Source: Manis javanica (Eukaryota; Chordata; Mammalia; Pholidota; Manidae). From it: a DNA stretch of 64,000 nt. A program made the position numbers and the translations under genes. The DNA is taken from assembly GCF_040802235.1 (NCBI RefSeq), contig NC_133165.1, forward strand, positions 16,215,623 through 16,279,622, given 5' to 3'. This document shows positions 46,439-58,051 of this stretch, piece after piece (the first letter of the stretch is position 1; each line of letters opens with the position of its first letter). The notes beneath the pieces are model-generated. The model saw only the letters and a list, made by a program, of their open reading frames with translations, did no database searches and was not told where the DNA came from.

Positions 46439-49400
46439 CAACACAGGACATCTACATATGTGAAACAATATATATTAACAGAATCAGAGGAGGAAATAGA
46501 ATGCAATCCATTCATTTTAGGAGACTTCAACACACCACTCCAAAGGACAGATCAACCATACAGAGAATAAGTAAGAACACAGAGGCACTGAACAACATAT
46601 TAGAACAGATGGACCTAACGGACATCTACAGAACACTCCATCCAAAAGCAATGGGATGTACATTCTTTTCAAGTGCACATGGAACACTTTCAAGAATAGA
46701 TCTCATACTAGGTCACAAAAGAGCCTCAATAAATTCAAAAAGATTGAAAATATACCAACCAGCTTCTCAGAACACAAAGGTATGAAACTAGAAATAAATT
46801 ACATAAGAAAACAAAAGCTCCCACAAACACATGGAGGCTTAATAACATGCTCCTAAATAAATAATCAATGGATCAATGACTAAATAAAAACAGAGATCAA
46901 GCAACATACAGAGACAAATGACAATAATTCAACACTGCAAAATCTGTGGGATGCAGCAAAGGCTGTGCTAAGAGGGAAGTACATTGGAATACCGGCCTAC
47001 CTCAGGAAAGAAGAACAATCCCATATGAGCAGACTAAACTCACAATTCAAAAAACTAGAAAAAGAGGAACAAATGAGGCTCAAAGTGAGTAGACAGTGAG
47101 ACATAATAAAGATTAAAGCAGAAATAAATAAAATTGAGAAAAAGAAAAGAAAAGAAAGACTCAATGAAAGCAGTAGCTGGTTCATTGAGAAAATAAATAA
47201 ATAGATAAACCCCTAGTCAGACTTATCAAGAAAAAAAGAGAGTATACACACATAAACAAAACCAGAAGTGAGAAAGGAAAAGTCACTATGGACACCACAG
47301 AAATACAAAGAATTATGAGAGAGTACTATGAAAAAAATACATGCTAACAAACTGGATAACCTAGAAGACATGTATAGAAAAATACAACCTTCCAAGGCTG
47401 ACCCAGAAAGAAACAGAAAATCTGAATAGACCAATAACCAGCAACAAAATGGAACTGGTAATCAAAAAACTACCTAAGAACAAAACACCTGGACCAGATG
47501 GTTTCACTGCTGAATTTTATCAAGCATTTAGTGAGGACCTAATACCCATTGTCCTTAAAGTTTTCCAAAAAGTAGAAGACGAGGGAATACTCCCAAACTC
47601 ATTCTATGAGGCCAGCATCACTCTAATACCAAAACCAGGCAAAGACACCACAAAAAAAAGAAAACTACAGACCAATATCCCTGATGAACATAGATGCAAA
47701 AATACTCAACAAAATATTAGCAGACTGCATTAAAAAATACATCAAAAAGATCATCCATCATGATCAAGTAGGATTTATTCCAGGGATGCAAGGATGGTAC
47801 AACATTAAAAAATCCATCAACATCATCTACCACATCAACAAAAAGAAGGAAAAAAACTATGACCATCTCCACAGAAGCTGAAAAAGCATTCGACAAAATT
47901 CAACATCCATTCATGATAAACACTCTCAACAAAATGGGTATAGAGGGCAAGTACCTCAACATAATAAAGGCCATATATGATAAACCCACAGCCAACATCA
48001 TACTTAACAGTGAGAAGCTGAAAGCTTTTCCTTTAAGAATGGGAACAAGACAAGGATGCCCTCTCTCCCCACTTTTATTCAACATAGTACTGGAGGTCCT
48101 AGCCACAGAAATCAGACAACACAAAAAAATAAAAAGCATCCAGATTGGCAAGGAAGAAGTTAAACTGTCCCTGCTTGCTGATGACATGATATCATACACT
48201 AAAAAACCCTAAAGAATCCACTCCAAAACTAGTAGATCCAATATCCAAATTCAGCAAAGTTGCAGGATACAAAATTAAAACATAGAAATCTGTTGCATTC
48301 CTATACACTAATAATGAACTGCCCAGAAAGAGAAATCAGGAAAACAATTCCATCCACAATTGCATGAAAGAGATTAAAATACCTAGGAATAAACCTAACC
48401 AAGAAAGTGAAAGACCTATACTCTGAAAATTACAAGACACTCTTAAGAGAAATTAAAGAGGACACTAATAAATGGAAATTCATCCCATGCTCTTTGGTAG
48501 GAAGAATTAATATCGTCAAAATGGCCATCCTGCCTAAAGCATTCTACAGATTCAATGCAATCCCTATCAAAATACCAACAGCATTCTTCAACAAACTGGA
48601 ACCAATAGTTCTAAAATTCATATGGAACCACAAAAGACCGTGAATAGACAAAGCAATCATGAGAAGGAAGAATAAAGTGGGAGGGATTACACTCTCCGAC
48701 TTCAAGCTGTACTACAAAACCACAGTAATCAAGACAATTTGGCACCGGCACAAGAACAGAGCCATAGACCAATGGAACAGTGTAGAGAGCCCAGATATAA
48801 ACCCAAGCATATGTGGTCAATTAATATATGATAAAGGAGCCATGGACATACAATGGGGAAATGACAGCCTCTTCAACAACTGGTGTTGGCAAAACTGGAC
48901 AGCCACATGCAAGAGAATGAAACTGGATTACTGTGTAACCCCATACACAAAAGTAAACTCAAAATGGATCAAAGACCTGAATGCAAGTCATGAAACCATA
49001 AAACTCTTAGAAGTAAACATAGGCAAAAAACTCTTGAATATAAACATGAGCAACTTTTTCCTGAATGCATTTCCTTAAGCAAGGGAAACAAAATAAAAAA
49101 TGAACAAATGGGACTACCTCATGCAAAAAAGCTTCTGTAGAGCAAAGGACACCATCAGCAGAACAAGAAGGCATTCTACAGTATGGGAGAATATATTTGT
49201 AAAAGACATATCAGACAAGGGGTTAACACCCAAAATATATAAAGAACTCACACATCTCAACACCCGAAAAGCAAATAACCCTATCAAAAAATGGGTGGAG
49301 AATATGAATAGACAGTTCTCCAAAGAAGAAATTCAGATGGCCAACAGGCACGTGAAAAGATACTCCACATCGCTAAATATAAGGGAAATGCAAACTAAAA

Positions 49401-49905
49401 CCACAATGTGATATCAGCTCGCACCAGTTAGGATGGCCAACATAGAAAAGATGAGAAACAACAAATGCTGGTGAAGATGCAGAGAAAGGAGAACCCTGCT
49501 ACACTGCTGGTGGAAATGTAAACTAGTTCAACCATTGTGGAAAGCAGTATGGAGGTTCCTCAAAAAACTAAAAATAGAAATACAATTTGACCCAGGAATC
49601 CCACTCCTTGGAATTTACCCAAAGAATACAAGTTCTCAGATTCAGAAAGACATATACACCCCTATGTTTATTGCAGCACTACTTACAATAGCCAAGCAAT
49701 GGAAGCAACCTAAGTGTCCATTAGTAGATGAATGGATAAAGAAGATGTGGTACATATACACAGTGGAATACTATTCAGCCATAAGAAAGAAACAAACCTA
49801 CCATTTACAACAGCATGGATGGAGCTAGAGGGTATTGTGCTTGGTGAAATAAGTCAGGCAGAGAAAGACAAATATCAAATGATTTCCCTCATTTGTGGAG
49901 TATAA
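46439..49905 (+). pseudogene. Host L1 ORF2, remainder (endonuclease end, RT, C-terminus)
   Basis: It resumes the endonuclease (FRRLQHTTPKDRSTIQR, then DLTDIYRTLHPKAMG and the SRIDLILGHK region). Reverse transcriptase follows: [16 protein letters not shown] near 47470, [51 protein letters not shown], and an active-site block reading LADD where the family usually has FADD (about 48172-48183). C-terminal blocks run to a stop at 49903-49905. Frameshifts at about 47660, 47870 and 48210 and stops at about 48640 and 49078 break it. Confidence 0.9.
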
Positions 49906-50269
49906 CAATGAAACAAAACTGAAGGAACAAAATAGCAGCAGACTCAGAGACTCCAAGAAGGGACTAGTGGTTACCAAAGAGGAGGGGTTGAGGAGGGCTG
50001 GTGGGGAGGGAGGGAGAAGGGGTTTGTGGGGTATCATGATTGGTGCACATGGTGTGTGTGGGGTCACAGGGAACACATTGTACCTCAGAGAAGACAAATA
50101 GGGACTCTGTGGCATCTTACTACACTGATGGACAGTGACTACAATGGGTATGGGCAGGGGCAGGGGGGAACTCGATAAGGGCCAAGGTAATAACCACATT
50201 GTTTTTCTTGTGAAACCTCCATAAGAGTGTATATCAATGATACCTTAATAAAAAAATAAAAACAAAAAT

Positions 50270-50283
50270 AAATGCAATAGGTC
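50270..50283 (+). repeat. Target-site duplication of the host L1, right copy
   Basis: AAATGCAATAGGTC, identical to 43263-43276. Confidence 0.93.
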
Positions 50284-50595
50284 ATATTTTAAGCTTCATT
50301 AGCTAAGATCTTAATTCTCAGTTTATGCCAATGATTGATTAAATCTGCTAATAGCATGAATCACAGGATAAATGCTTAGGGAGGGGAGAAAAGTATCAAA
50401 GATAAATTAAGCTTTCTCCACATTTTATCTAGGGCTATCTGAGCTATGTAATTCTGTGTGACCCTATTTAAAAATCCCATTGTTTTTATGATAAAAACAT
50501 CCCCCTTTTTTTGTATATAAGACCTGTGATAAGGTTATTCTCTTACTTGTTCAACTTTGTATTGTTATGACTTTTTTGATGTTTTGTACTCTACT
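50284..50595. other. Intergenic, nothing recognised
   Basis: No supported feature. Confidence 0.45.
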
Positions 50596-50599
50596 ATAT

Positions 50600-51080
50600 G
50601 AACTGTCCCACTTTCTGCCTTTATTCATATGAAATTCCCACACCCTCACCCTTCCTACCTTACCTGTTCACACACATCATGCTGTGCCCAGCAAATTCCT
50701 ATTCTTCCTTGAGAATTTTGTCATTAGCTTCTCAAAGATTTCCCTGACAGCCCATGCCTATCTGCCCCACAGTCTTGCCCCCCACCACCTCAAGTATGCT
50801 TCTGTGCTTCAACAGCATACACAGCTTCATCCTTTCCTTTATCTATATTCCTTTCCTTACCCTCTAAGGTAATAATATACACAATGCTTATAATAGGAAT
50901 GGGCATTTTGCACATTCTGCATAAGTATTAGCACTTATCATTGTATTAAAATGATTTCCTTATCCATTTTCTCCACTAAAGTATAAACTCCTTAACCTAA
51001 AAGAAAATGTCTTATTCATTTTCTTTACTTTGGTTGTTGGCTTATAGTGGGTGGTCAAGTAATGTTCATTGAAATGTAAG
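50600..51080 (+). mobile_element. L2 LINE fragment
   Basis: The L2 3' pattern is present: 'catgctgtgcccagcaaatt', 'tcaaagatttccctgacagc', 'taaagtataaactccttaac', 'aatgttcattgaaatg'. Diverged. Confidence 0.6.
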
Positions 51081-51149
51081 ATGGTAAGGAACTATTATTT
51101 ATTGATCCCTGTCTCAGGCAGGGTTTCTAAAACAGTCCTTCAGAGCTAT

Positions 51150-51660
51150 CCCTGTTTCAATGTCTGGAACCTGTAACATGATATCATGTGTGATCAGGCT
51201 TATTATATGGACAGTTAACCTTAAAATAGGAATTTTATCTAATCTCAGCAACTTTTAAAAGCAGATATCTCTCTCAGGTTGGTGGCAGAAGGAAAGGCAG
51301 AGAGAGAGAGGAAGCAAAGCATGAGAAGTATTTAACACACTATGGCTGACTTTGAAGATGGAGGGGCCCATGTGTAAGAAACAGAGAGGCATCTAGGAGC
51401 GGAGCATGACTCCAGTTCCCCACCAGCAAGGAAATGGAGACCTCAGGCCTGAAACTACAACTTGTATGAGCTCCCGAGAACCTCCAGAGAAGAGCTCAGC
51501 CCATCTGACACCTCCTCGCTTTGGCCTTGTGATGTCTTGAGCATAGAACTGAACTAAGCCCACTTGGACTTCTGATCTACAGAACTGTGAGATAATAAAT
51601 GGCATTGTTATAAGATGTTATGTTTGTGGTAATTTCTTAAGCACCAATAGATAACAAACT
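51150..51660 (+). mobile_element. MLT1-like MaLR LTR
   Basis: 'ggacttctgatctacagaac', 'tgtgagataataaatggcat', 'ttatgtttgtggtaatttct', 'caccaatagataacaaacta' are the MLT1 3' end. The upstream part (purine-rich with 'ggaagcaaagcatgagaagt') fits less clearly. Confidence 0.65.
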
Positions 51661-52085
51661 ACATGTCAACTATATGCAAGGCTGGAATATCTATCCTGGC
51701 CTGCATGATCTCTTCAGGTGTCTTCCTGACATTTGAGTCCCAGCTAGGGATAGATATATCGTGAAACTTTAGGACCTCTCACTCGAATGGGTCCCTTTCA
51801 GAGCACTATAATTAACTGAATACCTATAATTTTATCCTTTTTCTTGAAGAGGAATCACCAAATTGTATTGTCAGGCAAAACCTGGATACTCTCTCAGCTC
51901 AGAACTTTGAGTAGCTGAAATAATCCCTTTTTCCCTACCTTATATTTCCCTAACTGCCAGTAACTTTTTTTACTGGCTTTTACTTTTTCTCATCCTAATT
52001 TTTTTCTTCAGTACAATTAGCAATTGTATTGAAGACTAGTTTTAAAATTTTAAAGAAAAATTTAAATGAATTAATTTAAAATGTG
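51661..52085. other. Intergenic, nothing recognised
   Basis: No supported feature. Confidence 0.4.
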
Positions 52086-52089
52086 TTCA

Positions 52090-52215
52090 TCTTCTTTCTC
52101 TATTAAAATGTAAGCTTGTTGAAGGTAGGTATTTCATTTGTGTCATTCATTCCTGTATCTTCAAACCTAGAACAATCATTGACAAATAATAGATGTCAAT
52201 CAATATGTACTGACT
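52090..52215 (+). mobile_element. L2 3' end
   Basis: 'tgtaagcttgttgaaggtag', 'ttcattcctgtatcttcaaa', 'cctagaacaatcattgacaa' and a TGTACTGACTGA end fit L2. Confidence 0.65.
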
Positions 52216-52252
52216 GATCAAACTCAGGTCTACCAAACTGCTACATTCTGGC

Positions 52253-52592
52253 TGTCTTAGTCCATTGGGCTGCTATAAGAAAATACCATAAACTGGGAAG
52301 GTTATAAACAAGAAGTTTTGTTGCTCATAGTTCTATAAATTGGGAAGTCTTAAGATCAGGGCACAGGTAGTTGGTGTCTGGTGAGAGCTGGCTTCCTGGT
52401 TTATAGATGGTAGATTTTTCACTGTGTCCTCATATGGGGGAATGGTCCAGGAGGCCTCTGGGGCCTCTATTATAAGAGCACTAATATGATCTAACCTCCT
52501 GCCAAAGGCCCTACATCCTAATCCCATCACCTTGGGGATTAGGATTTCACCATATTGAATATGGGGGGAACATAAACATTCAGAATGTGGCA
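52253..52592 (-). mobile_element. MaLR LTR (MLT1-like), reverse, nearly complete
   Basis: In reverse it runs TG...CA, with the 'gtcttagtccattgggctgc', 'aaaataccataaactgggaa', 'tgagagctggcttcctggtt', 'gccaaaggccctacatccta' and 'ggggattaggatttcaccat' blocks of a MaLR LTR. About 340 bp. The flanks CTGGC and CTTGC may be a decayed 5-bp duplication. Confidence 0.8.
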
Positions 52593-53672
52593 CTTGCCAA
52601 GGTGGTGGCATGGCCATTTGGCCAGGGGGAGTCCCAGGCCTAGATTCCAGCCGTTCTGATGCAGCATTCCACCATTCACTCTGCGATCCGGTCAGAGATT
52701 CTAAGGACACTTCCAGGGATCAAGGAGCAAGTTCTCACTGCTCTAGAGATTCACAAACTGCTTTCTCATCCTTTTAGCCTAAACACTCCTTTTTCTTAGT
52801 GAAGTCCTTCTTACCCAAGGCAGTACCCAAGGATGGCTTCTGCTTGGTTTCCCTCTTCTCTAGCCTAAATTAAAATCATATTACATGATATTATGAATTA
52901 ACATTTTTTAACATGAAAAGAAAAGCAAATTTAGCAAAGGTTTCTGTTTGTATGATCTATAATACTATTCAAACAGATACCAGTATACTACTTTCAGCCA
53001 GATTACCAGCCCTAAAACTCTTTTTAAATAGAAGTTTGGGGATGGCCAATTCAGGCTAGAAAGGAAAGTGTTTTGAAAGCAGCTTCTGCTTTCTTCCTGG
53101 CCACAAACATCCCCTGAGGCAAGGAAGCAGAGTTGCTGTCAACTTTATGAGGGAAGGAAAATAAACAAATACAAGAAAACAATCAAAATCTGAACTTTTT
53201 ATCTTTCTCACATACATTATTAATTTACTCTTAAACCCACCACATGAAGCTGACGCTATTTCCACCTGCCTGAACGGCACACTCACTGCCAGGGATGCTA
53301 TGTCTGTTACCACTGCACAGGTTTGTCCTCAGTAGTATCCTACTCTGTCCATTTTCGCACTGTGGTCTCTGGAAGAATTTAGAAGTTTTTCCTAGGATTT
53401 GAGGTGCAGGACATTTGAATCCCCCAACTAAATGCTAATGTTCTTAGATGGAGCTCATTCTCCTAAACTCTCCTTCAGATGTTGGAAACAGCCCTTAGTT
53501 CTCATAATTTCAGTGCTATGGAGGGTGGCTCTTAGTTTTGAAGTCCCCTTCATGTTAAACTGGCCTTCCAATGGCCTGCTTTGATACCCTGAGGTAGGGG
53601 TGCATTAAGGCCTTCCTGTAACCTTCACTACATTAATGATAATTATTATTATATATGGTAATTAAAGTCAGC
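52593..53672. other. Intergenic, nothing recognised
   Basis: No supported feature. Confidence 0.4.
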
Positions 53673-54144
53673 CAAGTGTTTCCCAAAGTGTGGGTCATGT
53701 AGACTGATAGTACATAAGGTAATTTTAGATGGATGAGACATTAAAATACCAGTGAAGCACTTAGCTAAAAAGGTATTCTCTTCTCAGTATCCTGTAATCT
53801 TCCTGATTATTTTAAGTAGAAAAATAATCAGGTTGATGCTAATATGTCCAACACTTACCAATCTTCCCTTTTTAACAAATTGTGAGCAGGCAACGGGCTC
53901 AGATTTTTGATAGGCAACATAACACTAACATTGTTTTGTTTTCATTGCATTTTTTTAAAGTCTTCTTTTATTTATGTCAATTGGAAATATTTTCCATTTA
54001 TAAAAGTGATATAATGTTTCCTTTTATATCTATTTAAAAAAAATAAGTAAATCTAAGTTTTTTAAAAGGTTAAAGAGAAAACATTCATAATAGCATTTGT
54101 CATTCCTGGACTAGAAAAAATTGTGACAAAATTTGGGAAACACT
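53673..54144. mobile_element. Non-autonomous DNA transposon with terminal inverted repeats
   Basis: The left end AAGTGTTTCCCAAAGTGTG and the right end CAAAATTTGGGAAACACTA are imperfect inverted repeats of about 19 bases. The AT-rich interior has no coding frame. About 470 bp. The terminal sequence fits old mammalian hAT/Charlie-type elements. Confidence 0.65.
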
Positions 54145-56588
54145 AAATTAAGCAATTTATATGAATGACCATGTTATAGTTAGACACAGCAATACAGGTT
54201 GCAAGTCATGTGCATTAGAGGCAAGTTATTCTATCTTTAGCATTAGGTCCATACCTTGGATTGCTGCTAGATACTCATCTGATTCCCTATTTTGGGAATA
54301 TTAGCCTCAAGTAATTGTGCTAGGCTTAGGTTCTTGGAATGAGACCAGATGTGGCAGAGAATTTACCCTGAATAGTCAAAAGCAAGCTGACTTTCAGAGT
54401 AGTGGAAGGGAACCATTGAGGCTGGGGAGGGAGGCCAGTGCCAAAGCAAGGACTTAGATTCTATGATCCAGAAATCAGTACTGGTCTAAAAGTAGAGTCT
54501 AATGCTACTTATCAGGTTCACCAACCTCAGTGGGACTAAATAATTTATGATGCTAGCAGATTGCAAACTTTCCTTCAGGTTCCTTAAGAGATTGTAAAGA
54601 AATTTTTATATAATGCAAGAGAGCCTAGCCCAGGTGTAGACTATAGGAGATAAAACCAAACTGCCTTGTTGACCATTCTATTCTCAAGTGTGTAAATGCA
54701 AATTGAAATCTCAAGTTTGCATTAGGGATGAGGAGAACTGAAATACATGACTTGAAAGTACTGATCAGTATCTTATGCACATTTTTGTACCAAAATACAT
54801 TCCCAATTGTACAGTAAAAGTTAATGAATAAGAATCACTGAACAGAAAGTTGGTTTACAGAAAACTTTAGTATGCTACAGTGCATTAGTGATACATACCT
54901 TTACTATTTTATAAAGAATGTAAAGTCTTACAAAGCACCAATTTACCAATTCAACAAGCAAAAAACAACTTAAATCTCGAGTTCTTTAATATTTTAACAG
55001 ACTAACTTCTTTTTTACATGATGCAATCAACCAATCTTTTTCTGAACAAAGACTAATTATGAAATTAAATTTTTATTTTTGCTTGGATTGACTTAAAATG
55101 TTCCTTTTCTTCTCCTGTGTCTGCAGCAAATAGAATATATATTTCAAGTTTAGATTCAATAATAAACAAATAAATCAATCTCCATATTGCATAGGTTAGT
55201 ATTAAGCTAAGGCCATACACACACAAGCTTGCTCTTGTGCCTGTGTTATTACATTATCTGGTTGTTTTGCTATTAATGAACTTGTCTGTAAGTGTGGTTA
55301 CCATACTATGATGAACTCTTTAGGTGATGGTACATCAGAGAGTGCAGGAAAAATGAAGTGCTTTGTGTGTGCAAGCATTTAAAATAAATTTATTATTTGA
55401 TTAAATATTCTTCAAACTGATAATAAAAAAGTGAATTAATAGGGGGATATTGGTAGTGTAAGTAGGCTTTCAAAAAAATATGTGCAGATGTTCTGACAAC
55501 TTTCTGAAATAACTAAAGACACAACATGATTAATGATTTGCTGCTGTAAGAAAAAAATTAGCAAATTAATAAATATAGTTTAGTTTGCACTTCTATTTTG
55601 AGGCTTAAGTTGCCTTAAAGAAGCTGAAAAGTATCTTCACACCCAATCAACTTAGAGGCCATTAGAAAATGAAAATAATTGAATTTCTTTAATTTCTTCT
55701 GCTGCTTGAATTTTGAAGTTCATCAGCTATTAAAGCAGTATGAAGTGACTGGCTTTGTGTTCTTGTTGTCTTCAAAAATATTGCCTGTTCTAGAATTAGC
55801 CATAGATCTTCATTATCATTAATTCAATAATAACATTATTTTTAAAAAGTCGTCCCCAAAAAGGCAAAGCAGGTGGCAGTGGAGGAGTATTTTAATGAGA
55901 CTAACAGAACTTCCTGACCCTTAGAGCTGGGCAAAGAAAGCTCAAATCAGTGCAATTTGCATACATTAACAGGCTTGCTGAGGTTTTGTTTTGTTTTTGA
56001 CTGGTAGTCTTTGGGAACTGATACTTAACTACTTATGTTTTATTAATAAACTACTGTTTTGTTTTACTAATTTTACATCCTTAAGTGCTTCAATTGGAAA
56101 TAGAATGCTTCCCACCAAACTCTCACCCAAATTAAAACTTGAGATAACATATCGATATTTCAGAGCACTTTTAAGAGCTAGCAAATAGACCATAACATTC
56201 TTGGGGAACAGTTAATGATAAGCTGCCCATTTTTCTAGGTAGACAGAGAAGCTGACAAGAGAGTCCTTAAATTCTTTTTAGAGCTTGTTTTGGAGTTTTT
56301 AAACTGAATAGGAATTTTGTATTTTAGTATTAACAATTCAGCATCTAACACCATCATTATTGAAAGGTCTGATGTTACCATGGGTGCAACTTTGCATTCT
56401 ATACTCTTTCTATTTCTACAATATTTTCAGAGGAAAGATTTTTACCCTGACTTGGGTTCAGAAAAATTCAGTCTTGTAGGCAGGTGGTTTCCTAATCAAA
56501 TTTTACTCAATTACTCTATTTCTCAATACGGTAGGCTGCAATGTGGTCTACCGGAGATAAGAAATACGAAAAGCTTAGCTGTTCATTT
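54145..56588. other. Unique-looking AT-rich DNA 1.5-4 kb upstream of the promoter
   Basis: No gene or repeat recognised. It is repeat-poor compared with the rest of the upstream region, so it is a reasonable place to look for distal regulatory elements of PPP1R12A, but I see no direct motif evidence. Confidence 0.4.
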
Positions 56589-56660
56589 CTGAATCCCCAG
56601 GACCAAAACAATGCCTGACCCAGTACAGGTGCATGATTGCTGAAGGAATCCTAATCCTAC
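56589..56660 (+). mobile_element. L2 3' end fragment
   Basis: 'ccaggaccaaaacaatgcct' and 'gacccagtacaggtgcatga' fit the L2 terminus. Confidence 0.5.
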
Positions 56661-56934
56661 TGCTGAGTTAAATTAAGTAAATCAATGAGTTCTTTGGGGA
56701 TTTAGACTACATTGATTCCTAAGATTCAAATGAATAGTAGTTTTATAACTTTATTCGGGCTCTTAATGCTCTAAAAAATAGTGGAGGAAAACAATGGAGT
56801 GTTTAGAAAAATACCAATCGATGGAGACTGCAAAACAGTATTTGTTACAAATCGTGTGTGCGGTGTCATATAAGACAAAGTTTTAGAACTTTTTTTAAGG
56901 ACTTTAACTTGAAAGTTTTTAAAACACGTGACCT

Positions 56935-57015
56935 CAAATATGTCAATATCGTCCTTCTATCTCCAGTGCCTAGAACAATGACTGGCTCGTAGTTTTCAAT
57001 AAATCCCTGTGGATT
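56935..57015 (+). mobile_element. L2 3' end fragment
   Basis: 'ctatctccagtgcctagaac' and 'tagttttcaataaatccctg' fit the L2 terminus. Confidence 0.55.
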
Positions 57016-57461
57016 TAATTGCGTAATATTAACATAAGGAATTCTAGAAGCAGCTGGGTCTTTACCCATCCTTAGAACGTGATGGAGCAGGAACTAGAAA
57101 TCCCTTAAAAGGTCAGGACCAGTAACAAGGCTGAGTGAACCTCTTCGCACTGAACGAAAGGAAAGAGAACCCAAAATACGCGCGAGAAAAACAAAACAAA
57201 GCAACAAAAACCAAGCATAAGAGGAAAGACGTTTCTATGGTGGAGGTTGGCAGGAAGCCACCCCAACTACCTCAGGTCAACCCTTCTCACCTCGGGCTGA
57301 GATCTGGGGTAACTATTACCAAAAACCTTCGGCTACAAACACCTCACTTTTAAAAGGTTCCTATGAATACTGATATGCCCACGCTCATCCCAGTTCCTTA
57401 GAAAGAGAAATCACAAGCGCTTAATTCAAGACCTAGCCTCCATTCCATTCAAACAACGCAG

Positions 57462-57466
57462 CCAAT
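57462..57466 (+). promoter_or_regulatory. CCAAT box (NF-Y type), distal
   Basis: GCCAATAGG at the left edge of the CpG island, about 590 bases before the ATG. Confidence 0.5.
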
Positions 57467-57745
57467 AGGAAAATCCTCCGCCCTGAGCAAACGACTCAGG
57501 CGTTCCGACAGCCCCGGAGGCAGGTCCGTCTTGTGCAGCCGCCGTACAGCCCTCCTGTCGGCCTCCGGAACACCAGGAGCCCTCAGCCGGGAAGGACAAC
57601 CTTCCTTCCCGGTCCCCGCCCTTCCAGGTTGGCCCCAGCCCCCGCCGCCCGGGGAGCCTGGACCACACCCGCTTCCCTCCGGTAGCCCGCCCGCCCCCGC
57701 CGCAGTTCGCGGGAGCGCTCTTCCTGGGGCAGCCGCAGGCCCAGG

Positions 57746-57756
57746 GCGCATGCGCA
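57746..57756. promoter_or_regulatory. NRF1-type palindrome
   Basis: GCGCATGCGCA fits the known NRF1 consensus (GCGCATGCGC). It lies about 300 bases before the ATG and also contains the only ATG that opens a long upstream reading frame (57750-58055). Confidence 0.7.
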
Positions 57757-57783
57757 CCGCCGAAGGGCGCCACCCTGCCCGAA

Positions 57784-57791
57784 TCTCGCGA
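57784..57791. promoter_or_regulatory. TCTCGCGA motif
   Basis: Eight bases of the TCTCGCGAGA core-promoter palindrome common in TATA-less CpG promoters. Confidence 0.55.
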
Positions 57792-57802
57792 AGTTACGTT
57801 AC

Positions 57803-57807
57803 ATTGG
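57803..57807 (-). promoter_or_regulatory. Inverted CCAAT box, proximal
   Basis: ATTGG in ACATTGGCCG, a possible NF-Y site, about 250 bases before the ATG. Confidence 0.5.
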
Positions 57808-57831
57808 CCGCCGGTGACGGGTGGCCGCGCC

Positions 57832-57840
57832 GGGGGCGGG
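57832..57840 (+). promoter_or_regulatory. GC box (Sp1 type)
   Basis: GGGGGCGGG followed by AGGGCG. Confidence 0.6.
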
Positions 57841-58051
57841 AGGGCGCCTGTGGTAGGACGGGAGGTCCGCCCGGCCGAGCGCGCCGCCCCAGTGCGCTGT
57901 GGGATACTGGCAGTCTCGAGCGTCTCCTCCCGGTCCCCAGCCCGCCCCTGGCCCGCACTCACAGAAACCGTCACACACCCCCTGCCTCCCCGCCTCCCTT
58001 CGCCTCCCCCTTCCCCCCTCGCGATAAGAAGACCCGGCGGCAGGAGAGGGG

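Larger units (their letters stand above)
43277..50269 (+). mobile_element. 5'-truncated L1 (host), split by a second L1
   Basis: Excluding the insert, about 4.8 kb of L1: the end of ORF1, the inter-ORF segment, ORF2 and the 3' UTR with its purine/G-rich tract (about 49980-50030), ending in AATAAA-rich sequence. Flanked by perfect 14-bp copies of AAATGCAATAGGTC. The upstream junction TTC/AAAATG fits an L1 endonuclease nick in T-rich DNA on the other strand. ORF2 is broken in several places, so the element is dead. The insert occupies 44237-46423 plus the duplicated target at 46424-46438. Confidence 0.92.

Noticed and set aside
1-57449. tRNA, rRNA or microRNA genes
   Set aside because: No cloverleaf-like tRNA sequence or rRNA block was noticed. 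Hairpins seen are repeat-derived; microRNA calls would need folding and expression data that I do not have.
57426-57974. Long GC-rich open frames on the minus strand of the CpG island
   Set aside because: GC-rich DNA has few stop codons. The products are low-complexity, overlap each other in several frames, and look like no protein family.
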